From: an aff. Roholtiella sp. LEGE 12411
GTDB lineage: Bacteria > Cyanobacteriota > Cyanobacteriia > Cyanobacteriales > Nostocaceae
Direction of reading: 5' to 3'
Assembly (NCBI RefSeq): GCF_015206995.1
Contig: NZ_JADEXR010000010.1
Location: forward strand, 1 to 64,000
DNA length: 64,000 bases
Translations under genes and position numbers: made by a program
Notes under the pieces: generated by a model
Seen by the model: only the letters and a program-made list of their open reading frames with translations
What the model was told of the DNA's origin: nothing
The model's database searches: none
Part shown: positions 19,243 to 30,484 of the stretch, in pieces
Position numbering within the stretch: the stretch's first letter is position 1
Layout: the number at the start of each line of letters is the position of its first letter

Positions 19243-21120
19243 CTAACTTGCTAGTGCTTCTTGAATCGCTTTGTTGTAAATAACGCGTCCGGGTGTTGTG
19301 TATATATACTGAGAAAGCAGATTTCCCTTACCGTCTTCTCTGACTCGGCGAAACTTATACAGCAACGTCCGGCTACCATCGTCGTTTTCTGTCACTTCCA
19401 GGGGTTCTGTATCTGGTTGGTCTGATTCCAGTTCACCATCAAATCGCACGTAGACATAGGCGTGCAGATCAATTTGCTCTTGCTGGAAAGCCATGATTAC
19501 ATCATCTAGCGAAGAAAAGTACTTTCCTGCACCTTTTTTGGCATTGGGATTTTCTGCTGTTAAGTAATATGCTCCCAGTACCATGTCTTGGCTAGGGGTG
19601 ATGATGGGTTTACCTGTAGCTGGTGACAAAATATTGTTAGAAGCCAGCATCAACAACCGCGCTTCAGCTTGACTTTCTAACGACAAGGGGACGTGTACCG
19701 CCATTTGGTCGCCATCAAAGTCGGCGTTAAACGCCGGACACACCAGAGGATGCAGTTGAATCGCTCTGCCTTCCACCAAAATCGGTTCAAAAGACTGAAT
19801 ACCCAAGCGGTGCAGCGTCGGCGCTCGGTTTAGTAGCACTGGGTGTCCTTCAATCACTTCTTCCAGGACATCCCAGACACTAGGGTCATTGCGAGATATC
19901 AGTTTTTTCGCCGCTTTAATGTTATTTACCATACCGCTGCGAATCAAGCGATTAATCACAAATGGTTGAAATAGCTCAATTGCCATTTCCCTAGGCAAAC
20001 CGCACTGGTGAATCTTCAGCTTTGGCCCGACGACAATTACAGAACGCCCAGAGTAGTCAACTCGTTTACCCAACAAGTTTTGTCGGAAACGTCCTTGCTT
20101 ACCCTCAATAATGTCAGACAAAGATTTCAGGGGGCGGTTATTTGCTCCTACTACCGTGCGTCCCCGACGACCATTGTCAATCAAAGCATCCACTGCTTCT
20201 TGCAGCATCCGCTTCTCGTTCCGCACAATAATCTCTGGTGCCAAAATTTCTTGTAAGCGTGCCAAACGATTATTACGATTAATCACCCGCCGATACAAAT
20301 CATTTAAATCGCTGGTGGCAAAGCGTCCACCATCTAGCTGCACCATTGGGCGCAAATCTGGAGGAATTACGGGAATGACTGCCATTACCATCCATTCTGG
20401 CTTGGAACCAGTAGCGATGAAGTTGTCAATCACCCGCAGTCGCTTAATTAACTTGGCCCGCTTTTGTCCCTTGGCGTTGCCAATTTCTTCGCGTAGGCTT
20501 TCAGCTTCTTGCTCTAAATTGATATCAGCAAGTAAACGCAGCAGCGCCTCGGCACCAATACCTACCTCTACGCCTTGTAACTGAGAATCTTCGCTATAAA
20601 TTTGGTCTTCAATTTCCAACCACTGGTCTTCACTCAGTAGCTGTTTGTAAGTTAGGGTTTCGGCATTCCCTGGACTCAGGACAACATAAGAGTTGAAATA
20701 GACAATCTGCTCAACATCTCGCAAGGGCATGTCCAGCAGGATAGATATATAGCTGGGAATGCCTTTGAGATACCAGACGTGAGCTACTGGTGCGGCGAGT
20801 TTAATATAGCCCATGCGGTGGCGACGCACGCGCGACTCGGTAACTTCTACCCCGCAACGCTCACACACAATACCTCTGTGACGAACTCTCTTATATTTGC
20901 CACAGTGGCATTCCCAATCTTTGGCGGGCCCAAAGATGCGCTCACAGAATAAGCCGTCCATTTCCGGCTTCAGAGTTCGGTAATTAATTGTCTCTGGCTT
21001 GGTGACTTCACCTACTAGCTGACCATTAGGCAATGTTCGCTCGCCCCACTGCCGAATTCGTTCTGGTGATGCCAAACCGATTTTTACGTAGTCAAACTGA
21101 TTAGTTTGGGCTGGTCTCAT
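19243..21120 (-). CDS. rpoC1: DNA-directed RNA polymerase subunit gamma (N-terminal part of beta')
   Basis: The 625-residue product is the N-terminal half of beta', which is separate in cyanobacteria and plastids. It shows the zinc-binding cysteines ([24 protein letters not shown]) and the active-site Mg motif [12 protein letters not shown]. Also visible are the switch/lid region ([33 protein letters not shown]) and [18 protein letters not shown] 21120 opens [22 protein letters not shown]. The 141-base gap to rpoB contains AGTTCTGAG/CTCAGTACT repeats that can form weak hairpins. Confidence 0.98.
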   Translation of the reverse strand: MRPAQTNQFDYVKIGLASPERIRQWGERTLPNGQLVGEVTKPETINYRTLKPEMDGLFCERIFGPAKDWECHCGKYKRVRHRGIVCERCGVEVTESRVRRHRMGYIKLAAPVAHVWYLKGIPSYISILLDMPLRDVEQIVYFNSYVVLSPGNAETLTYKQLLSEDQWLEIEDQIYSEDSQLQGVEVGIGAEALLRLLADINLEQEAESLREEIGNAKGQKRAKLIKRLRVIDNFIATGSKPEWMVMAVIPVIPPDLRPMVQLDGGRFATSDLNDLYRRVINRNNRLARLQEILAPEIIVRNEKRMLQEAVDALIDNGRRGRTVVGANNRPLKSLSDIIEGKQGRFRQNLLGKRVDYSGRSVIVVGPKLKIHQCGLPREMAIELFQPFVINRLIRSGMVNNIKAAKKLISRNDPSVWDVLEEVIEGHPVLLNRAPTLHRLGIQSFEPILVEGRAIQLHPLVCPAFNADFDGDQMAVHVPLSLESQAEARLLMLASNNILSPATGKPIITPSQDMVLGAYYLTAENPNAKKGAGKYFSSLDDVIMAFQQEQIDLHAYVYVRFDGELESDQPDTEPLEVTENDDGSRTLLYKFRRVREDGKGNLLSQYIYTTPGRVIYNKAIQEALAS

Positions 21121-21261
21121 ACTTAAGTGTTGAGTTCTGAGTTATGAGTTTTGAGTAAATATATTCAATTAAAAGGTTTGAATAGAGAAGTATCCAAGTT
21201 CTAAGTGCCAATTGCTGAGTATCTAAAAGCTAAGTAATCGGCACTCAGTACTCAGTACTCT

Positions 21262-24200
21262 CTACTCGTCTTCTTCCAGCGATTCGCGGGAAAGAGATTC
21301 GTATGTTGGTCGTGGAGGAGTGCGCCGGGCTGATTGGTCTGCCATCAAATCCACTTCCACATCTAAGGAACTACCGTCTGCCTGTGTCTCTACCTTGTGT
21401 ACAGCAATGTCTAAACCCAGTGATTGCAGTTCTCGCATCAGTACCTTAAAGGATTCTGGTGTTCCTGGTCGGGGAATTGCCTTACCTTTAACGATCGCAT
21501 TTAGTGCTTCATTCCGCCCTTGCATATCGTCAGATTTGACTGTGAGCAATTCTTGCAAGGTGTAAGCTGCACCAAAAGCTTCCAATGCCCATACTTCCAT
21601 TTCTCCAAATCGCTGACCACCTTGCTGTGCTTTACCACCCAAGGGTTGCTGGGTCACTAGTGAGTATGGACCTGTAGAACGGGCGTGGATCTTATCATCC
21701 ACCAAATGCACTAGCTTCAGCATGTAAGCCACACCCACAGTTACAGGTCGGTCAAATGGTTCGCCGGTGCGACCATCAAACACCATAATTTTGCCTGGGT
21801 CATCTGGGTTATATACCCAAGTTTTGCTTGTTTCGTCCCGTGCTTCTTGCAATTTGCCATGCACAATTCTGCGGGATGACTCTTCACCGTACATTTCATC
21901 AAAAGGAGTAATCTTAAATCGCACTCCCAAATTATGCCCAGCCCAACCCAGCAAACACTCAAATACCTGTCCGACGTTCATCCGACTGGGTACGCCCAAG
22001 GGGTTAAGTACGATGTCTACTGTTGAACCATCTGGTAAATAAGGCATATCTTCCACTGGCAATATCCGGGAAATAATTCCCTTGTTACCGTGGCGTCCTG
22101 CCATTTTGTCGCCCACTTGGATTTTGCGCTTTTGGGCAACATACACCCGGACTACCATATTGGCTCCCGGTGGCAATTCATCGCCTTGCTCACGGGTAAA
22201 TAAACGTACGTCAACCACACGCCCTTTTTCACCGTTAGGTACGCGCAAGGAATTGTCTCGCACATCCCGCGCTTTTTCACCGAAAATGGCACGCAATAAT
22301 TTTTCTTCTGGCGGTTGGTCGGATTCACCTTTTGGGGTGACTTTTCCTACCAAGATATCCCCAGCTTCTACCCATGCCCCGATCCGAATAATTCCCTGTT
22401 CATCCAGTTGGCGCAAGGCATCTTCTCCAACGTTGGGAATTTCTCTAGTGATTTCTTCTGGCCCCAGTTTTGTTTGTCTGGCCTCAATTTCATATTTTTC
22501 AATGTGAATTGAGGTATATACATCATCCTGCACTAGCCGCTCAGAAATCAAAATCGCATCTTCGTAGTTGTAGCCTTCCCAAGGCATATAAGCGACGACA
22601 ATGTTTTGTCCCAGCGCTAATTCACCACCTTCTGTTGAGGAGCCATCAGCTAGCACCTGACCTGCTACAACGCGCTCACCAATACGGACAAGGGGTTTCT
22701 GGTTGAGACAGGTATCTTGGTTGGAGCGTTGGTACTTGGAAAGTCGGTACTTAATCTCTGGTGTCGAGGGTTTGGGGCGCACACGAATCTCTGTGGCATC
22801 CACATAGGTGACATCGCCATCGGTACGGGATACAACCACCATCCCAGAGTCTCTAGCTCCTTGAGCTTCCAAGCCTGTACCCACCAAAGGACGCTCTGGT
22901 TTGAGTAGGGGTACTGCTTGCCGTTGCATGTTTGACCCCATCAGTGCTCGGTTGGCGTCATCATGCTCCAAGAAGGGAATCATGCTGGTAGCCACAGACA
23001 CTATTTGCACAGGAGATACGGCTACATAGTCAACTTGCTCTGGTGTTGTGGTAGCCCAATCTTGGCGATAGCGTACTGGTACTTGTGGCCCTTTAATGTA
23101 ACCATTTTCATCTAAAGGTATATCACCAGTTGCCGTACGTAGGTCATCCTCTTCGTCGGCTGTCATGTACACAGGCTGGACGTCAAATCGTACCCGCCCG
23201 TTTTCCACAGGTCTAAATGGCGTTTCTAAGAAGCCGTATTGGTTAACTCGTGCATGGGTTGCTAAGGAGCCAATCAAACCAGCGTTGGGGCCTTCTGGTG
23301 TCTCAATGGGGCAAATACGCCCGTAGTGACTAGGATGAATATCTCGGACGGCAAATCCAGCGCGTTCGCGGGTTAAACCGCCAGGGCCAAGGGCACTTAG
23401 TCGGCGTTTGTGAGTCAGTTCTGCTAAGGGATTGGTTTGATCCATGAACTGACTTAACTGGCTAGAGCCAAAGAATTCTTTAATTGCTGCTACCAATGGT
23501 TTGGGGTTCACCAAGGAAGCCGGAGTCAACACTTCCGCATCTGATACGGTCATCCGTTCCCGAATGATTCTCTCTAAGCGGTTTAAGCCTACCCGCACTT
23601 GGTTTTGCAGCAACTCGCCTACACTTCTAACTCGGCGGTTGCCTAAGTGATCAATGTCGTCGATATTACCAATATCGTATTCTAAGTTGATCAGGTAATC
23701 TACGGCTGCCAAGATATCGCTGGAAGTCAGCACGCGCATGGTATCAGGTACAGATAGCCGTAATTTCTTGTTGAGCTTATAACGTCCGACGCGACCAAGG
23801 TCATAACGTTTCGGGTCAAAGAAACGGGAGTCTAGTAATTGTTGTCCACCTAATACTGTAGGAGGTTCACCTGGACGTAGTTTGCGATACAACTCCATTA
23901 GGGCTTCTTCTTCCGAGAATTGCCCTTCTTTTTCGATAGTTTTTTGGAAATATTCTGGATGGCGTAAGGCGTCAAATATTTCGTTGTCTGATAACCCTAA
24001 TGCTTTCAATAGCACTTGGGCTGAGAGTTTGCGGGTTTTGTCGATGCGTACCCACACCAAATCGTTACGGTCTGTTTCAAATTTCAGCCATGCCCCTCGG
24101 TTGGGAATTAAGCTAGCTGAATAAGTACGCCGCCCATTTTTGTCAATTTCCGATTTGTAGTATACTCCTGGCGATCGCACTATCTGGTTGACAATCACCC

Positions 24201-24561
24201 GCTCGGCTCCGTTAATAATAAACGTGCCGCGATCGGTCATCAAAGGCAGATCCCCAATAAATACCTCTTGCTCTTTGATTTCCCCTGTTTCTTTGTTAAT
24301 TAAGCGTGTGGGGACATACATTTGCACGGCATAGGTGCTATCCCGCCGTTTGGCTTCTTCGACGCTATACTTTGGTTCTTTGAGTTTGTAATTATGACCC
24401 AAAAAGTGCAGTTCTAGTTTGCCTGTGTAATCTGTAATAGGACTAAAGGAGTTAAGTTCTTCTATCAACCCTTCTTCCAAAAACCAGCGGAAGCTTGAAC
24501 GCTGGATTTCAATCAAGTCGGGTAACAAAAAGGCGGGTTCCATATATTTTTCGTTAGTCAT
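21262..24561 (-). CDS. rpoB: DNA-directed RNA polymerase subunit beta
   Basis: Catalytic beta subunit of about 1099 residues. Conserved stretches include [22 protein letters not shown], the rifampicin-region [89 protein letters not shown] and [32 protein letters not shown]. The wild-type residues at the usual rifampicin-resistance sites appear present. ATG 24561 ([15 protein letters not shown]) fits other cyanobacterial RpoB; the frame extends 14 codons further to a GTG at 24603 without a ribosome site. It starts the rpoBC1C2 block downstream of tatD and rpsT. Confidence 0.98.
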   Translation of the reverse strand: MTNEKYMEPAFLLPDLIEIQRSSFRWFLEEGLIEELNSFSPITDYTGKLELHFLGHNYKLKEPKYSVEEAKRRDSTYAVQMYVPTRLINKETGEIKEQEVFIGDLPLMTDRGTFIINGAERVIVNQIVRSPGVYYKSEIDKNGRRTYSASLIPNRGAWLKFETDRNDLVWVRIDKTRKLSAQVLLKALGLSDNEIFDALRHPEYFQKTIEKEGQFSEEEALMELYRKLRPGEPPTVLGGQQLLDSRFFDPKRYDLGRVGRYKLNKKLRLSVPDTMRVLTSSDILAAVDYLINLEYDIGNIDDIDHLGNRRVRSVGELLQNQVRVGLNRLERIIRERMTVSDAEVLTPASLVNPKPLVAAIKEFFGSSQLSQFMDQTNPLAELTHKRRLSALGPGGLTRERAGFAVRDIHPSHYGRICPIETPEGPNAGLIGSLATHARVNQYGFLETPFRPVENGRVRFDVQPVYMTADEEDDLRTATGDIPLDENGYIKGPQVPVRYRQDWATTTPEQVDYVAVSPVQIVSVATSMIPFLEHDDANRALMGSNMQRQAVPLLKPERPLVGTGLEAQGARDSGMVVVSRTDGDVTYVDATEIRVRPKPSTPEIKYRLSKYQRSNQDTCLNQKPLVRIGERVVAGQVLADGSSTEGGELALGQNIVVAYMPWEGYNYEDAILISERLVQDDVYTSIHIEKYEIEARQTKLGPEEITREIPNVGEDALRQLDEQGIIRIGAWVEAGDILVGKVTPKGESDQPPEEKLLRAIFGEKARDVRDNSLRVPNGEKGRVVDVRLFTREQGDELPPGANMVVRVYVAQKRKIQVGDKMAGRHGNKGIISRILPVEDMPYLPDGSTVDIVLNPLGVPSRMNVGQVFECLLGWAGHNLGVRFKITPFDEMYGEESSRRIVHGKLQEARDETSKTWVYNPDDPGKIMVFDGRTGEPFDRPVTVGVAYMLKLVHLVDDKIHARSTGPYSLVTQQPLGGKAQQGGQRFGEMEVWALEAFGAAYTLQELLTVKSDDMQGRNEALNAIVKGKAIPRPGTPESFKVLMRELQSLGLDIAVHKVETQADGSSLDVEVDLMADQSARRTPPRPTYESLSRESLEEDE

Positions 24562-25316
24562 GCCTCTACCTTTGTCAACCTGGTTATACTTTCCCTTGGA
24601 CACTGCTGTTTGACGGTTCCCTACCCTAGCCAGTGTCCGCAGCTGTTTGGGAACTTCTCCTCACATGACCTGCTATTTGCATGTGTGGGCAAACGCAGCA
24701 ATTAAAGCCGAAATAGACGATTTTGACAAGGGGTTAATTGCCCCTGATGAGGGTACAGAATCGCTAAAATCCAGCTATAAAATTGATTCAATAACAGTAG
24801 ATGATCCAGATATTCCTGAGTTGGATTTGCTTTCTTCACTTCCCCTCCAAAAAGCGCCTTAGCTTAGCTTACGCAGATCTACACTGTTATGCGTATCTTG
24901 AATAACACTTCAGAACTTATACTCACCGTGATACCCTCAGACTGAGGGAGCGATCCACAGCTTTTCGGCTCTGAATAGTCATGGCTTCATCTTGTTGGGT
25001 TATAGTCACAAGGCAATTTTGTTTAAAGATTTTCTATAGGTTAAAGACATAGAAGCCGATGTACAGATGTTTAGCAAAAGCATTGATTAACCAGGTTAAG
25101 CACGGCTAGTCTTGTATAAAGTGCGTCCGCTTGTAGAGAATAGGAGGATGTTACAGTCGGTAAAAGCACGAAATTCAAGCTGAGAAATTCTTGGTTCCTT
25201 CCTTTATCATTATGCCGCAAGCAAAGTGTTTTGGAGGCAATAATATTAGCATATTTTCGTCCTTATAGATTTTTATTTTTTTTGACCACAACTGATAGCA
25301 GCAACTGAGCCACACT
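24562..25316. other. Region between tatD and rpoB, likely rpoB leader
   Basis: About 750 bases without a sure gene, between tatD and rpoB, both read leftwards. A plus-strand frame of 71 codons (24647-24862) has unremarkable composition, no ribosome site and runs antisense to the rpoB leader; I treat it as unproven. ACCCTCAGACTGAGGG (24932-24947) is a short hairpin. The length suggests an independent rpoB promoter and a long 5' untranslated region. Confidence 0.4.
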
Positions 25317-26102
25317 TTATAGTGACAGACCGAACAATTCACAAGCATTTTGGGTGGTTTGAGCGGCGATCGCCTCTACTGTTTCCTCACGCAGTTTGGC
25401 TACTTGCTCGGCTACATAACGCACATAGGCTGGTTCATTGCGTCGTTCACCTCGTTTGGGAACCGGAGCTAAAAAAGGGCAGTCTGTTTCAATTAGTAAG
25501 CGATCGCTGCTCACCATAGCAGCTGAAGATTGGATAGCTTTGGCATTTTTGAATGTTACTGTACCGCTAAAGCTAATGTATAACCCTAAATCGAGAAACC
25601 ATTGAGTTTCTTCTGGCGTTCCACCCCAACAATGCATCACGCCTCGTATCCTTTCTCCTTGAAGTTCATGCCGTTTTTGCAACACTTCTCTGACTTCAAC
25701 AGCAGCATCCCGGCAGTGGATAATTACTGGTAAGTCAAGTTCTGATGCAATCGCCAACTGTCCTTCAAATACCATGCGCTGCTGCTCATAGTTGTCTGCT
25801 TTGTAAAAATCCAAGCCCATCTCCCCGATTGCTACCACTTTAGAATCAGAACAAGCCAAAGATTTTATTTTCTCGGCTGTTTCGCTATTCCATTTTTCAG
25901 CATCTAGAGGATGCAATCCCACGGCAAAGCTGATTTCGGGAAACTTCTGTGCTATGGCTTGAATACTGGAAAACTCATCAGTGTGAACACACGAATGTAC
26001 TAAACGGACTACACCTGATTGTTGCCATCGCGATCGCACTGCTGCTAAATCTGGCTCAAAACTATCAAAGTTGAGATGGACGTGGGTGTCTATCAACTGC
26101 AT
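25317..26102 (-). CDS. tatD: TatD family metal-dependent hydrolase (DNase)
   Basis: TIM-barrel amidohydrolase of about 261 residues. Metal ligands are visible in the opening [10 protein letters not shown], in IGEMGLDFY, in PVIIHCRDA, in [11 protein letters not shown] and in [25 protein letters not shown]. The family comprises Mg-dependent 3'-5' DNases and RNases implicated in repair and quality control. ATG 26102 follows AAAGGACAAGTA, a better site than the frame's first codon eight residues earlier. Located between rpsT and rpoB, the order found in many cyanobacteria. Confidence 0.92.
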   Translation of the reverse strand: MQLIDTHVHLNFDSFEPDLAAVRSRWQQSGVVRLVHSCVHTDEFSSIQAIAQKFPEISFAVGLHPLDAEKWNSETAEKIKSLACSDSKVVAIGEMGLDFYKADNYEQQRMVFEGQLAIASELDLPVIIHCRDAAVEVREVLQKRHELQGERIRGVMHCWGGTPEETQWFLDLGLYISFSGTVTFKNAKAIQSSAAMVSSDRLLIETDCPFLAPVPKRGERRNEPAYVRYVAEQVAKLREETVEAIAAQTTQNACELFGLSL

Positions 26103-26124
26103 TACTTGTCCTTTTTCATTAATC

Positions 26125-26167
26125 ATTAGTCATTTGTCCGTTCGATGACTAAGGACAAATGACTAAT
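26125..26167. promoter_or_regulatory. 15-bp hairpin between rpsT and tatD
   Basis: ATTAGTCATTTGTCC (26125-26139) and GGACAAATGACTAAT (26153-26167) pair perfectly around a 13-base loop. It fills the short spacer between the two minus-strand genes. The TGACTAA/ACAAATGAC words belong to the heptamer-like repeats also seen before the fructosamine-kinase gene (47107-47134). It could lower expression of tatD relative to rpsT. Confidence 0.6.
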
Positions 26168-26169
26168 AA

Positions 26170-26469
26170 CTACTCAGATGTTGTTTTGGTGAGGGGTTTT
26201 AGTCGGTGAGCCAATTTTGACTTTTTCCTTGCCCCATTGTTGGGGTGAAGAACACCACGCTTGACGGCTTTATCGATTTTGCTGAAAGCCTCAGACAGTC
26301 GAGACTCTACTACTTGTTTTGATTCTGGGGTAGGATTAGCTGTATGGACATCAACAGCACTAATGTATTTCTTCATCAGCGTCTTTACTGCTGATTTATA
26401 AGCTTTATTGCGTAGCCGATTGCGTTCTGCGATTTCGGCGCGCTTGAGAGCAGACTTTGTATTCGCCAC
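26170..26469 (-). CDS. rpsT: 30S ribosomal protein S20
   Basis: Binds 16S rRNA in the small subunit. The 99-residue product has the family opening [34 protein letters not shown] and the closing [18 protein letters not shown], and is strongly basic. GTG 26469 gives M-ANTKS as expected for S20. The frame continues 21 codons upstream with hydrophobic residues not seen in S20, so the longer version is rejected. First gene of the rpsT-tatD-rpoB run. Confidence 0.95.
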   Translation of the reverse strand: MANTKSALKRAEIAERNRLRNKAYKSAVKTLMKKYISAVDVHTANPTPESKQVVESRLSEAFSKIDKAVKRGVLHPNNGARKKSKLAHRLKPLTKTTSE

Positions 26470-27171
26470 AGTCAATTCCAAAAAGACTATTAAATATGTA
26501 CACACTACTAGATTTACTAATATAGCATCCATATTGCCAATGTTAGAATTTCCTAAAAAATCCCACTTGTGAGTTTACAATCAGCTTCTCAAATTAAGTG
26601 TTAGAACAAAAAAGATTTGACATCTATACTGATATGTGTGCTCAATTAGGGAAATGCGTTAAAATTAAGTACCTTAATAAATAGTGAACCTAACTTACCA
26701 CCGCTTGATTGTGCAGTGCATCTCTAAAGAGGATATAGTATCAAAGCCGAGAACTGTAAACTTCTAAAGTTCAGGGGTTGAATTGTATGGACCAGAAATT
26801 TTGTGTCTGTACATCCGCTGGCTACTAAAGTAGAAAAATCAGCAAAAAATTATACTCAGACCTTACCCTGTTTGACCTAGGAATTGTGTGTATTAACACA
26901 CTACCTGTGCTCCTATGGGGAGTGATGGGTGGGATATAAGGGTAGGGGGAATGGCACACCCGCTCCCTGCCGAGAGGCCCGCTAGGCTTGTCGGACTGAG
27001 CAATTAAGTAGTCGCCTTCTCAAGTAACCCAGATGCTGGCAGCCTTGGGAGTATCAAAAAAATCCGAGTTAAGCTAAAGAAGAGAGTAAAGTTAGCTCAA
27101 TATCCCGGTGGGTAAAGAGCAAGACTAATTCTCAGGTGGGAATATTATAATTTTGGCATTGTGCTTACTCC
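26470..27171. other. Long divergent intergenic region with GC-rich, possibly structured part
   Basis: About 700 bases between divergent rpsT and hisD. Bases 26880-27010 are clearly richer in G and C than the surroundings. They contain GTGTG/CACAC (26886-26890 with 26897-26901) and a hairpin CCGA-g-AGGCC / GGCTT-g-TCGG at 26970-26994. A small non-coding RNA is possible, but I cannot match it to a known family. The rest is AT-rich. Confidence 0.35.
27146..27151 (+). promoter_or_regulatory. Candidate -10 box upstream of hisD
   Basis: TATAAT lies 20 bases before the hisD ATG. No clear -35 box is seen 17 bases upstream, and the leader would be very short, so this is a weak call based on the consensus match only. 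Confidence 0.3.
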
Positions 27172-28473
27172 ATGCTGCGAATCATTACTCAGCAGGCAGA
27201 CGTCAGAGCAGAACTACAACGTATCTGCGATCGCACCCATGATGAACAGGTGCTTCACAAGGAAGCAACGGTGCGGGAAGTGTTGCAGGCAGTGAAGCGC
27301 CAAGGCGACAAAGCTGTATTGCATTACACAGCCGAATTTGACAAACAAACTCTCAAGCCTGAAGAACTACGTGTTACAGGCTCAGAATTGGATGCGGCTT
27401 ATCAACAGGTGTCCAAGGAGTTGATGGAGGCAATTCGGCTAGCTAGCCGTCAAATTGAAGCGTTTCATCGTCAGCGAGTACCAAAAAGCTGGGTACACTT
27501 TGGTGATGATGAAGTGGTGCTGGGCAAACGCTATACTCCTGTAGACCGAGCGGGGTTATATGTGCCTGGTGGTCGTGCCGCCTATCCCAGTACGGTACTG
27601 ATGAATGCAATTCCGGCAAAGGTAGCTTGTGTACCTCACGTTGTGATGGTAACACCACCAGGAGCCGGAAAAACAATTAACCCAGCCGTTTTGGTGGCTG
27701 CCCAAGAAGCAGGGGTGCAAGAAATTTACCGCGTCGGGGGCGCACAAGCGATCGCTGCTTTAGCTTATGGCACAGAAACGATTCCGAAAGTAAATGTGAT
27801 TACTGGCCCAGGTAATATTTATGTCACCTTAGCGAAAAAACTTGTCTACGGCACAGTGGGCATTGATTCTTTGGCTGGGCCAAGCGAAGTACTAATTATT
27901 GCCGATGAAACGGCTAATCCGGTGCATGTCGCTGCTGATTTGTTAGCCCAAGCCGAACACGATCCAATGGCGGCAGCGATTTTGCTGACGACAGATGCTG
28001 GATTGGCGAAAAACGTGCAAGTAGCTGTGGAAAGACAGCTAGTGGATCACCCACGGCGAATAGATACAGAAAAAGCGATCGCTCACTACGGCTTGATTGT
28101 CGTTGTGGAATCCCTGGAAGCAGCCGCAGAACTATCTAATGAATTTGCCCCCGAACATCTGGAATTAGAAGTCAAAGACCCTTGGGCAATAATTCCACAC
28201 ATTCGCCACGCTGGAGCTATTTTCTTGGGTTACTCTACACCAGAAGCTGTAGGAGACTATTTAGCAGGCCCTAACCATACCTTGCCGACTTCTGGTGCTG
28301 CTCGCTATGCTTCGGCATTGGGGGTAGAAACTTTCCTCAAACACTCCAGTATTATTCAATACTCACAAACTGCACTGCAAAAAGTTGCTGGTGCAATTGA
28401 CGCACTAGCAACAGCCGAAGGCTTACCTTCTCACGCCGATTCAGTACGACGCCGAATTCAGCAGGAAGAGTGA
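27172..28473 (+). CDS. hisD: Histidinol dehydrogenase
   Basis: Catalyses the last two oxidations of histidine synthesis (L-histidinol to L-histidine, NAD+ and Zn2+ dependent). The 433-residue length is normal. Signature stretches are GLYVPGGRAAYPSTVLMNAIPAKVA, VGGAQAIAALAYGT, VNVITGPGNIYVTLAKKLVYG, IDSLAGPSEVLIIADETANP and DLLAQAEHDP (zinc and catalytic residues). Also AGAIFLGYSTPEAVGDYLAGPNHTLPTSGAARYASALGV. Monocistronic here, divergent from rpsT. Confidence 0.97.
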   Translation: MLRIITQQADVRAELQRICDRTHDEQVLHKEATVREVLQAVKRQGDKAVLHYTAEFDKQTLKPEELRVTGSELDAAYQQVSKELMEAIRLASRQIEAFHRQRVPKSWVHFGDDEVVLGKRYTPVDRAGLYVPGGRAAYPSTVLMNAIPAKVACVPHVVMVTPPGAGKTINPAVLVAAQEAGVQEIYRVGGAQAIAALAYGTETIPKVNVITGPGNIYVTLAKKLVYGTVGIDSLAGPSEVLIIADETANPVHVAADLLAQAEHDPMAAAILLTTDAGLAKNVQVAVERQLVDHPRRIDTEKAIAHYGLIVVVESLEAAAELSNEFAPEHLELEVKDPWAIIPHIRHAGAIFLGYSTPEAVGDYLAGPNHTLPTSGAARYASALGVETFLKHSSIIQYSQTALQKVAGAIDALATAEGLPSHADSVRRRIQQEE

Positions 28474-28500
28474 TTTATGCTTACTTTTTTCTTATACTCA

Positions 28501-28594
28501 GGACTTACGCAAGTGTCATATTTTTAACGCCAGAGGTTGTCCAGAGTCAAAGGTCAAAAGTCCAAAAAACCTTGACCCTTGACCCTTGACCCTT
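28501..28594. repeat. MITE-like element, copy B, right end missing
   Basis: It starts with the same 80 bases as copy A (GGACTTACGCAAGTGTCATA through AAAAACC) and continues into TTGACCC heptamers. It then breaks into unrelated DNA after about 28594, without the TTGCGTAAGTC end. It is probably a decayed copy. It lies in the hisD-usp spacer. Confidence 0.75.
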
Positions 28595-28769
28595 TCAGGC
28601 AATTGCGGAAAGCGTTCTTTACGCCAGATGCTACCAAGAAAAAGCATAGCAACGCACTGGCTCGACTATACAAACTAAGTTCTAAATGGGAAATTGGTTG
28701 GTGTAGTATCTGCCAAGAACCTTTGGTAAGTGCTTAATATTAAGAGGTACTCTTTAGGAGACGAGAGCA

Positions 28770-29201
28770 GTGCTAAAGACTATTTTGGTAGCTCTGGACG
28801 GTTCAGAAATTGCAGAACGAGTAATTCAGACTTTAGATCATTTGGTGCTATCTAAAGACACCATAGTCATCTTTTGTCATGTCTTTCATAACCCAGACTC
28901 AGAGACGGAACTACCCGCTGATCGTCCTCATCCAGAGTCACCAACACTTTCTTATTTCCATATTGAAAAACAACTCCAATCCTATCAGCAGCAATTGTCA
29001 GTTAATAGCCAATTAGAGCTAGTAACTGGTGATCCTGCTGACGAGATTATCCGTCTTGCTAATATTTACAAAGCTGACTTAATTATAATTGGTAGTCGTG
29101 GATTAATTGGGATGAAAAGAATTGTCCTGGGTTCTGTGAGTAGTCAAGTGGTGGAAGAGGCTAATTGTTCGGTGTTGGTGGTAAAGCCGAATCAGAATTA
29201 G
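28770..29201 (+). CDS. Universal stress protein (UspA family)
   Basis: A single Usp domain of 143 residues: ILVALDGSEIAERVIQTLDHL at the start and the nucleotide-binding loop GSRGLIGMKRIVLGSVSSQVVEEANCSVLVVKP (pattern G-2x-G-9x-G-S), so probably an ATP-binding member. Role in stress survival is inferred from the family. GTG start 28770 with AGGAG nine bases upstream. Stands alone between hisD and a gene-poor stretch. Confidence 0.92.
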   Translation: MLKTILVALDGSEIAERVIQTLDHLVLSKDTIVIFCHVFHNPDSETELPADRPHPESPTLSYFHIEKQLQSYQQQLSVNSQLELVTGDPADEIIRLANIYKADLIIIGSRGLIGMKRIVLGSVSSQVVEEANCSVLVVKPNQN

Positions 29202-29532
29202 TAAAGGCAAATAACATAACTAACAGTTGAGCAAGTGTTAACAGATGAAGATTAAATACAATTTAAGGATTCAAAAAGTCTGTTAAGAAGCGCAAAAATT
29301 GCCGAAGATGAATTGTAAAAAGCTTAAGCTGATTGTAAATCAGCCTAAGCAAATATCAGAGCTAATGAGGTATTATGGAAAACGGCCTCTTGTAAAGTGC
29401 GATCGCTAAGGTAATCAGCATCTAAGCTGCATGTTGAAATAGCAGTCAGTAAACATTAATTATTTGTCTCAAACTGGCTTAGAAAAAGTATGGACAAACG
29501 AGGAAATCCTCTTTGTCTGCACATCCAATTGC
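29202..29532. other. Gene-free stretch
   Basis: AT-rich sequence between the stress-protein gene and a convergent gene. One GCGATCGC HIP1 site spans 29399-29406. I see no gene, strong hairpin or repeat. Confidence 0.4.
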
Positions 29533-29919
29533 TCATAGCTGTGGAGTTATCAAGAACTGACGCAAACTCAATAAACTTAGAGTTTGACCCAAATTCAAGG
29601 GTAGAATTGACACTCCTTCTAAGCAGGACTGCACCCAACCTTCTCCCCAGTACCATTCGTGAAACCCGTCAATTCCTCCACTTAGTAACAAGCGCAAACA
29701 GTTAGGTTTTAGAATGTCCACTTGATGACGAATAGCAACTGGGCCAGTCCAGGTTGTAAACTGGAATCCTGGAAACAATTCTTCTGGCATTCCGGGCGAA
29801 AAGCGTTGCACTAAGAGCCATTTTTCTAATTTTTTTAAATGCACCAGACTATCGTGAATTGCATCTGCTGACGCTTCGATTTCGATTCTTAATTGACTTT
29901 GTTGAAAGTTACCCAGCAT
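29533..29919 (-). CDS. Hypothetical protein, SRPBCC-like
   Basis: A 128-residue protein. The opening strand LRIEIEASADAIHDSLVHLKKLEKWLLVQRF followed by GFQFTTWTGPVAIRHQVDILKPNCLRLLLSGGIDGFHEWYWGEGWVQSCLEG has the look of a START/SRPBCC (polyketide cyclase-like) fold: a strand, two helices around a possible ligand pocket, then an antiparallel sheet. That assignment is by pattern and length only. No enzymatic residues are evident. Confidence 0.6.
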   Translation of the reverse strand: MLGNFQQSQLRIEIEASADAIHDSLVHLKKLEKWLLVQRFSPGMPEELFPGFQFTTWTGPVAIRHQVDILKPNCLRLLLSGGIDGFHEWYWGEGWVQSCLEGVSILPLNLGQTLSLLSLRQFLITPQL

Positions 29920-30484
29920 TTTTTAAGATTATACTCACTCCGAGTGAGTTGTTGTTTTAAGTGTTAGTATGACAAAGCTCAGCAAAAAATACTCCTCAAT
30001 ATTCTGTTTTTTATCTGAGCAAATAAGAATCAATAAGTTAATCTTGTTAAGACATTTGACACTTTTCCTACATCAAATGCTTGTTGTTACATCTATCTTT
30101 TCAATGTCTTGCTTTGTTGCTATCTCCCTTGAGAATAAATTCCAAAATCAATATCTAAAGTCTGTTTCGATGGACTCACTTTAATGAGATAGTGTCAGCT
30201 TTAACTAGATTTGGCTGTGCAGCCCACAATATCAATCGCAGCAGACTATAAATTCAATGACAATTTGACTGCTACAAAGATGTGGCTAGCTCTTAAGTTT
30301 AGCTCAAATCTATTTCAGGAGATGTATTCACTAAATTAATTGTTAGTTTGAATTGCTTCATGCTATTATTATAAACTACTGATTAAATATATATTTAAAT
30401 TAAGTTTTGTTATAATAGGTAATAATCTCATCCCCATGCTTAAAAGCAAGGGATTTTTATAAGACATTATTGGTAAGGTTTTTC
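29920..30484. other. Gene-poor stretch before hslO
   Basis: AT-rich. One plus-strand frame of 71 codons (29969-30184) encodes a Leu/Phe/Ser-rich peptide with a hydrophobic middle but has no ribosome site and no resemblance I recognise. ACTCACTCCGAGTGAGT (29933-29949) is a short palindrome in the upstream region of the minus-strand gene. Confidence 0.4.

Noticed and set aside
24647-24862. 71-codon plus-strand frame antisense to the rpoB leader
   Set aside because: Starts at TTG without a ribosome site; an ordinary-looking peptide but no independent support.
29969-30184. 71-codon plus-strand frame upstream of hslO
   Set aside because: Leu/Ser/Phe-rich peptide, no ribosome site and no relation to any family; not strong enough to call a gene.
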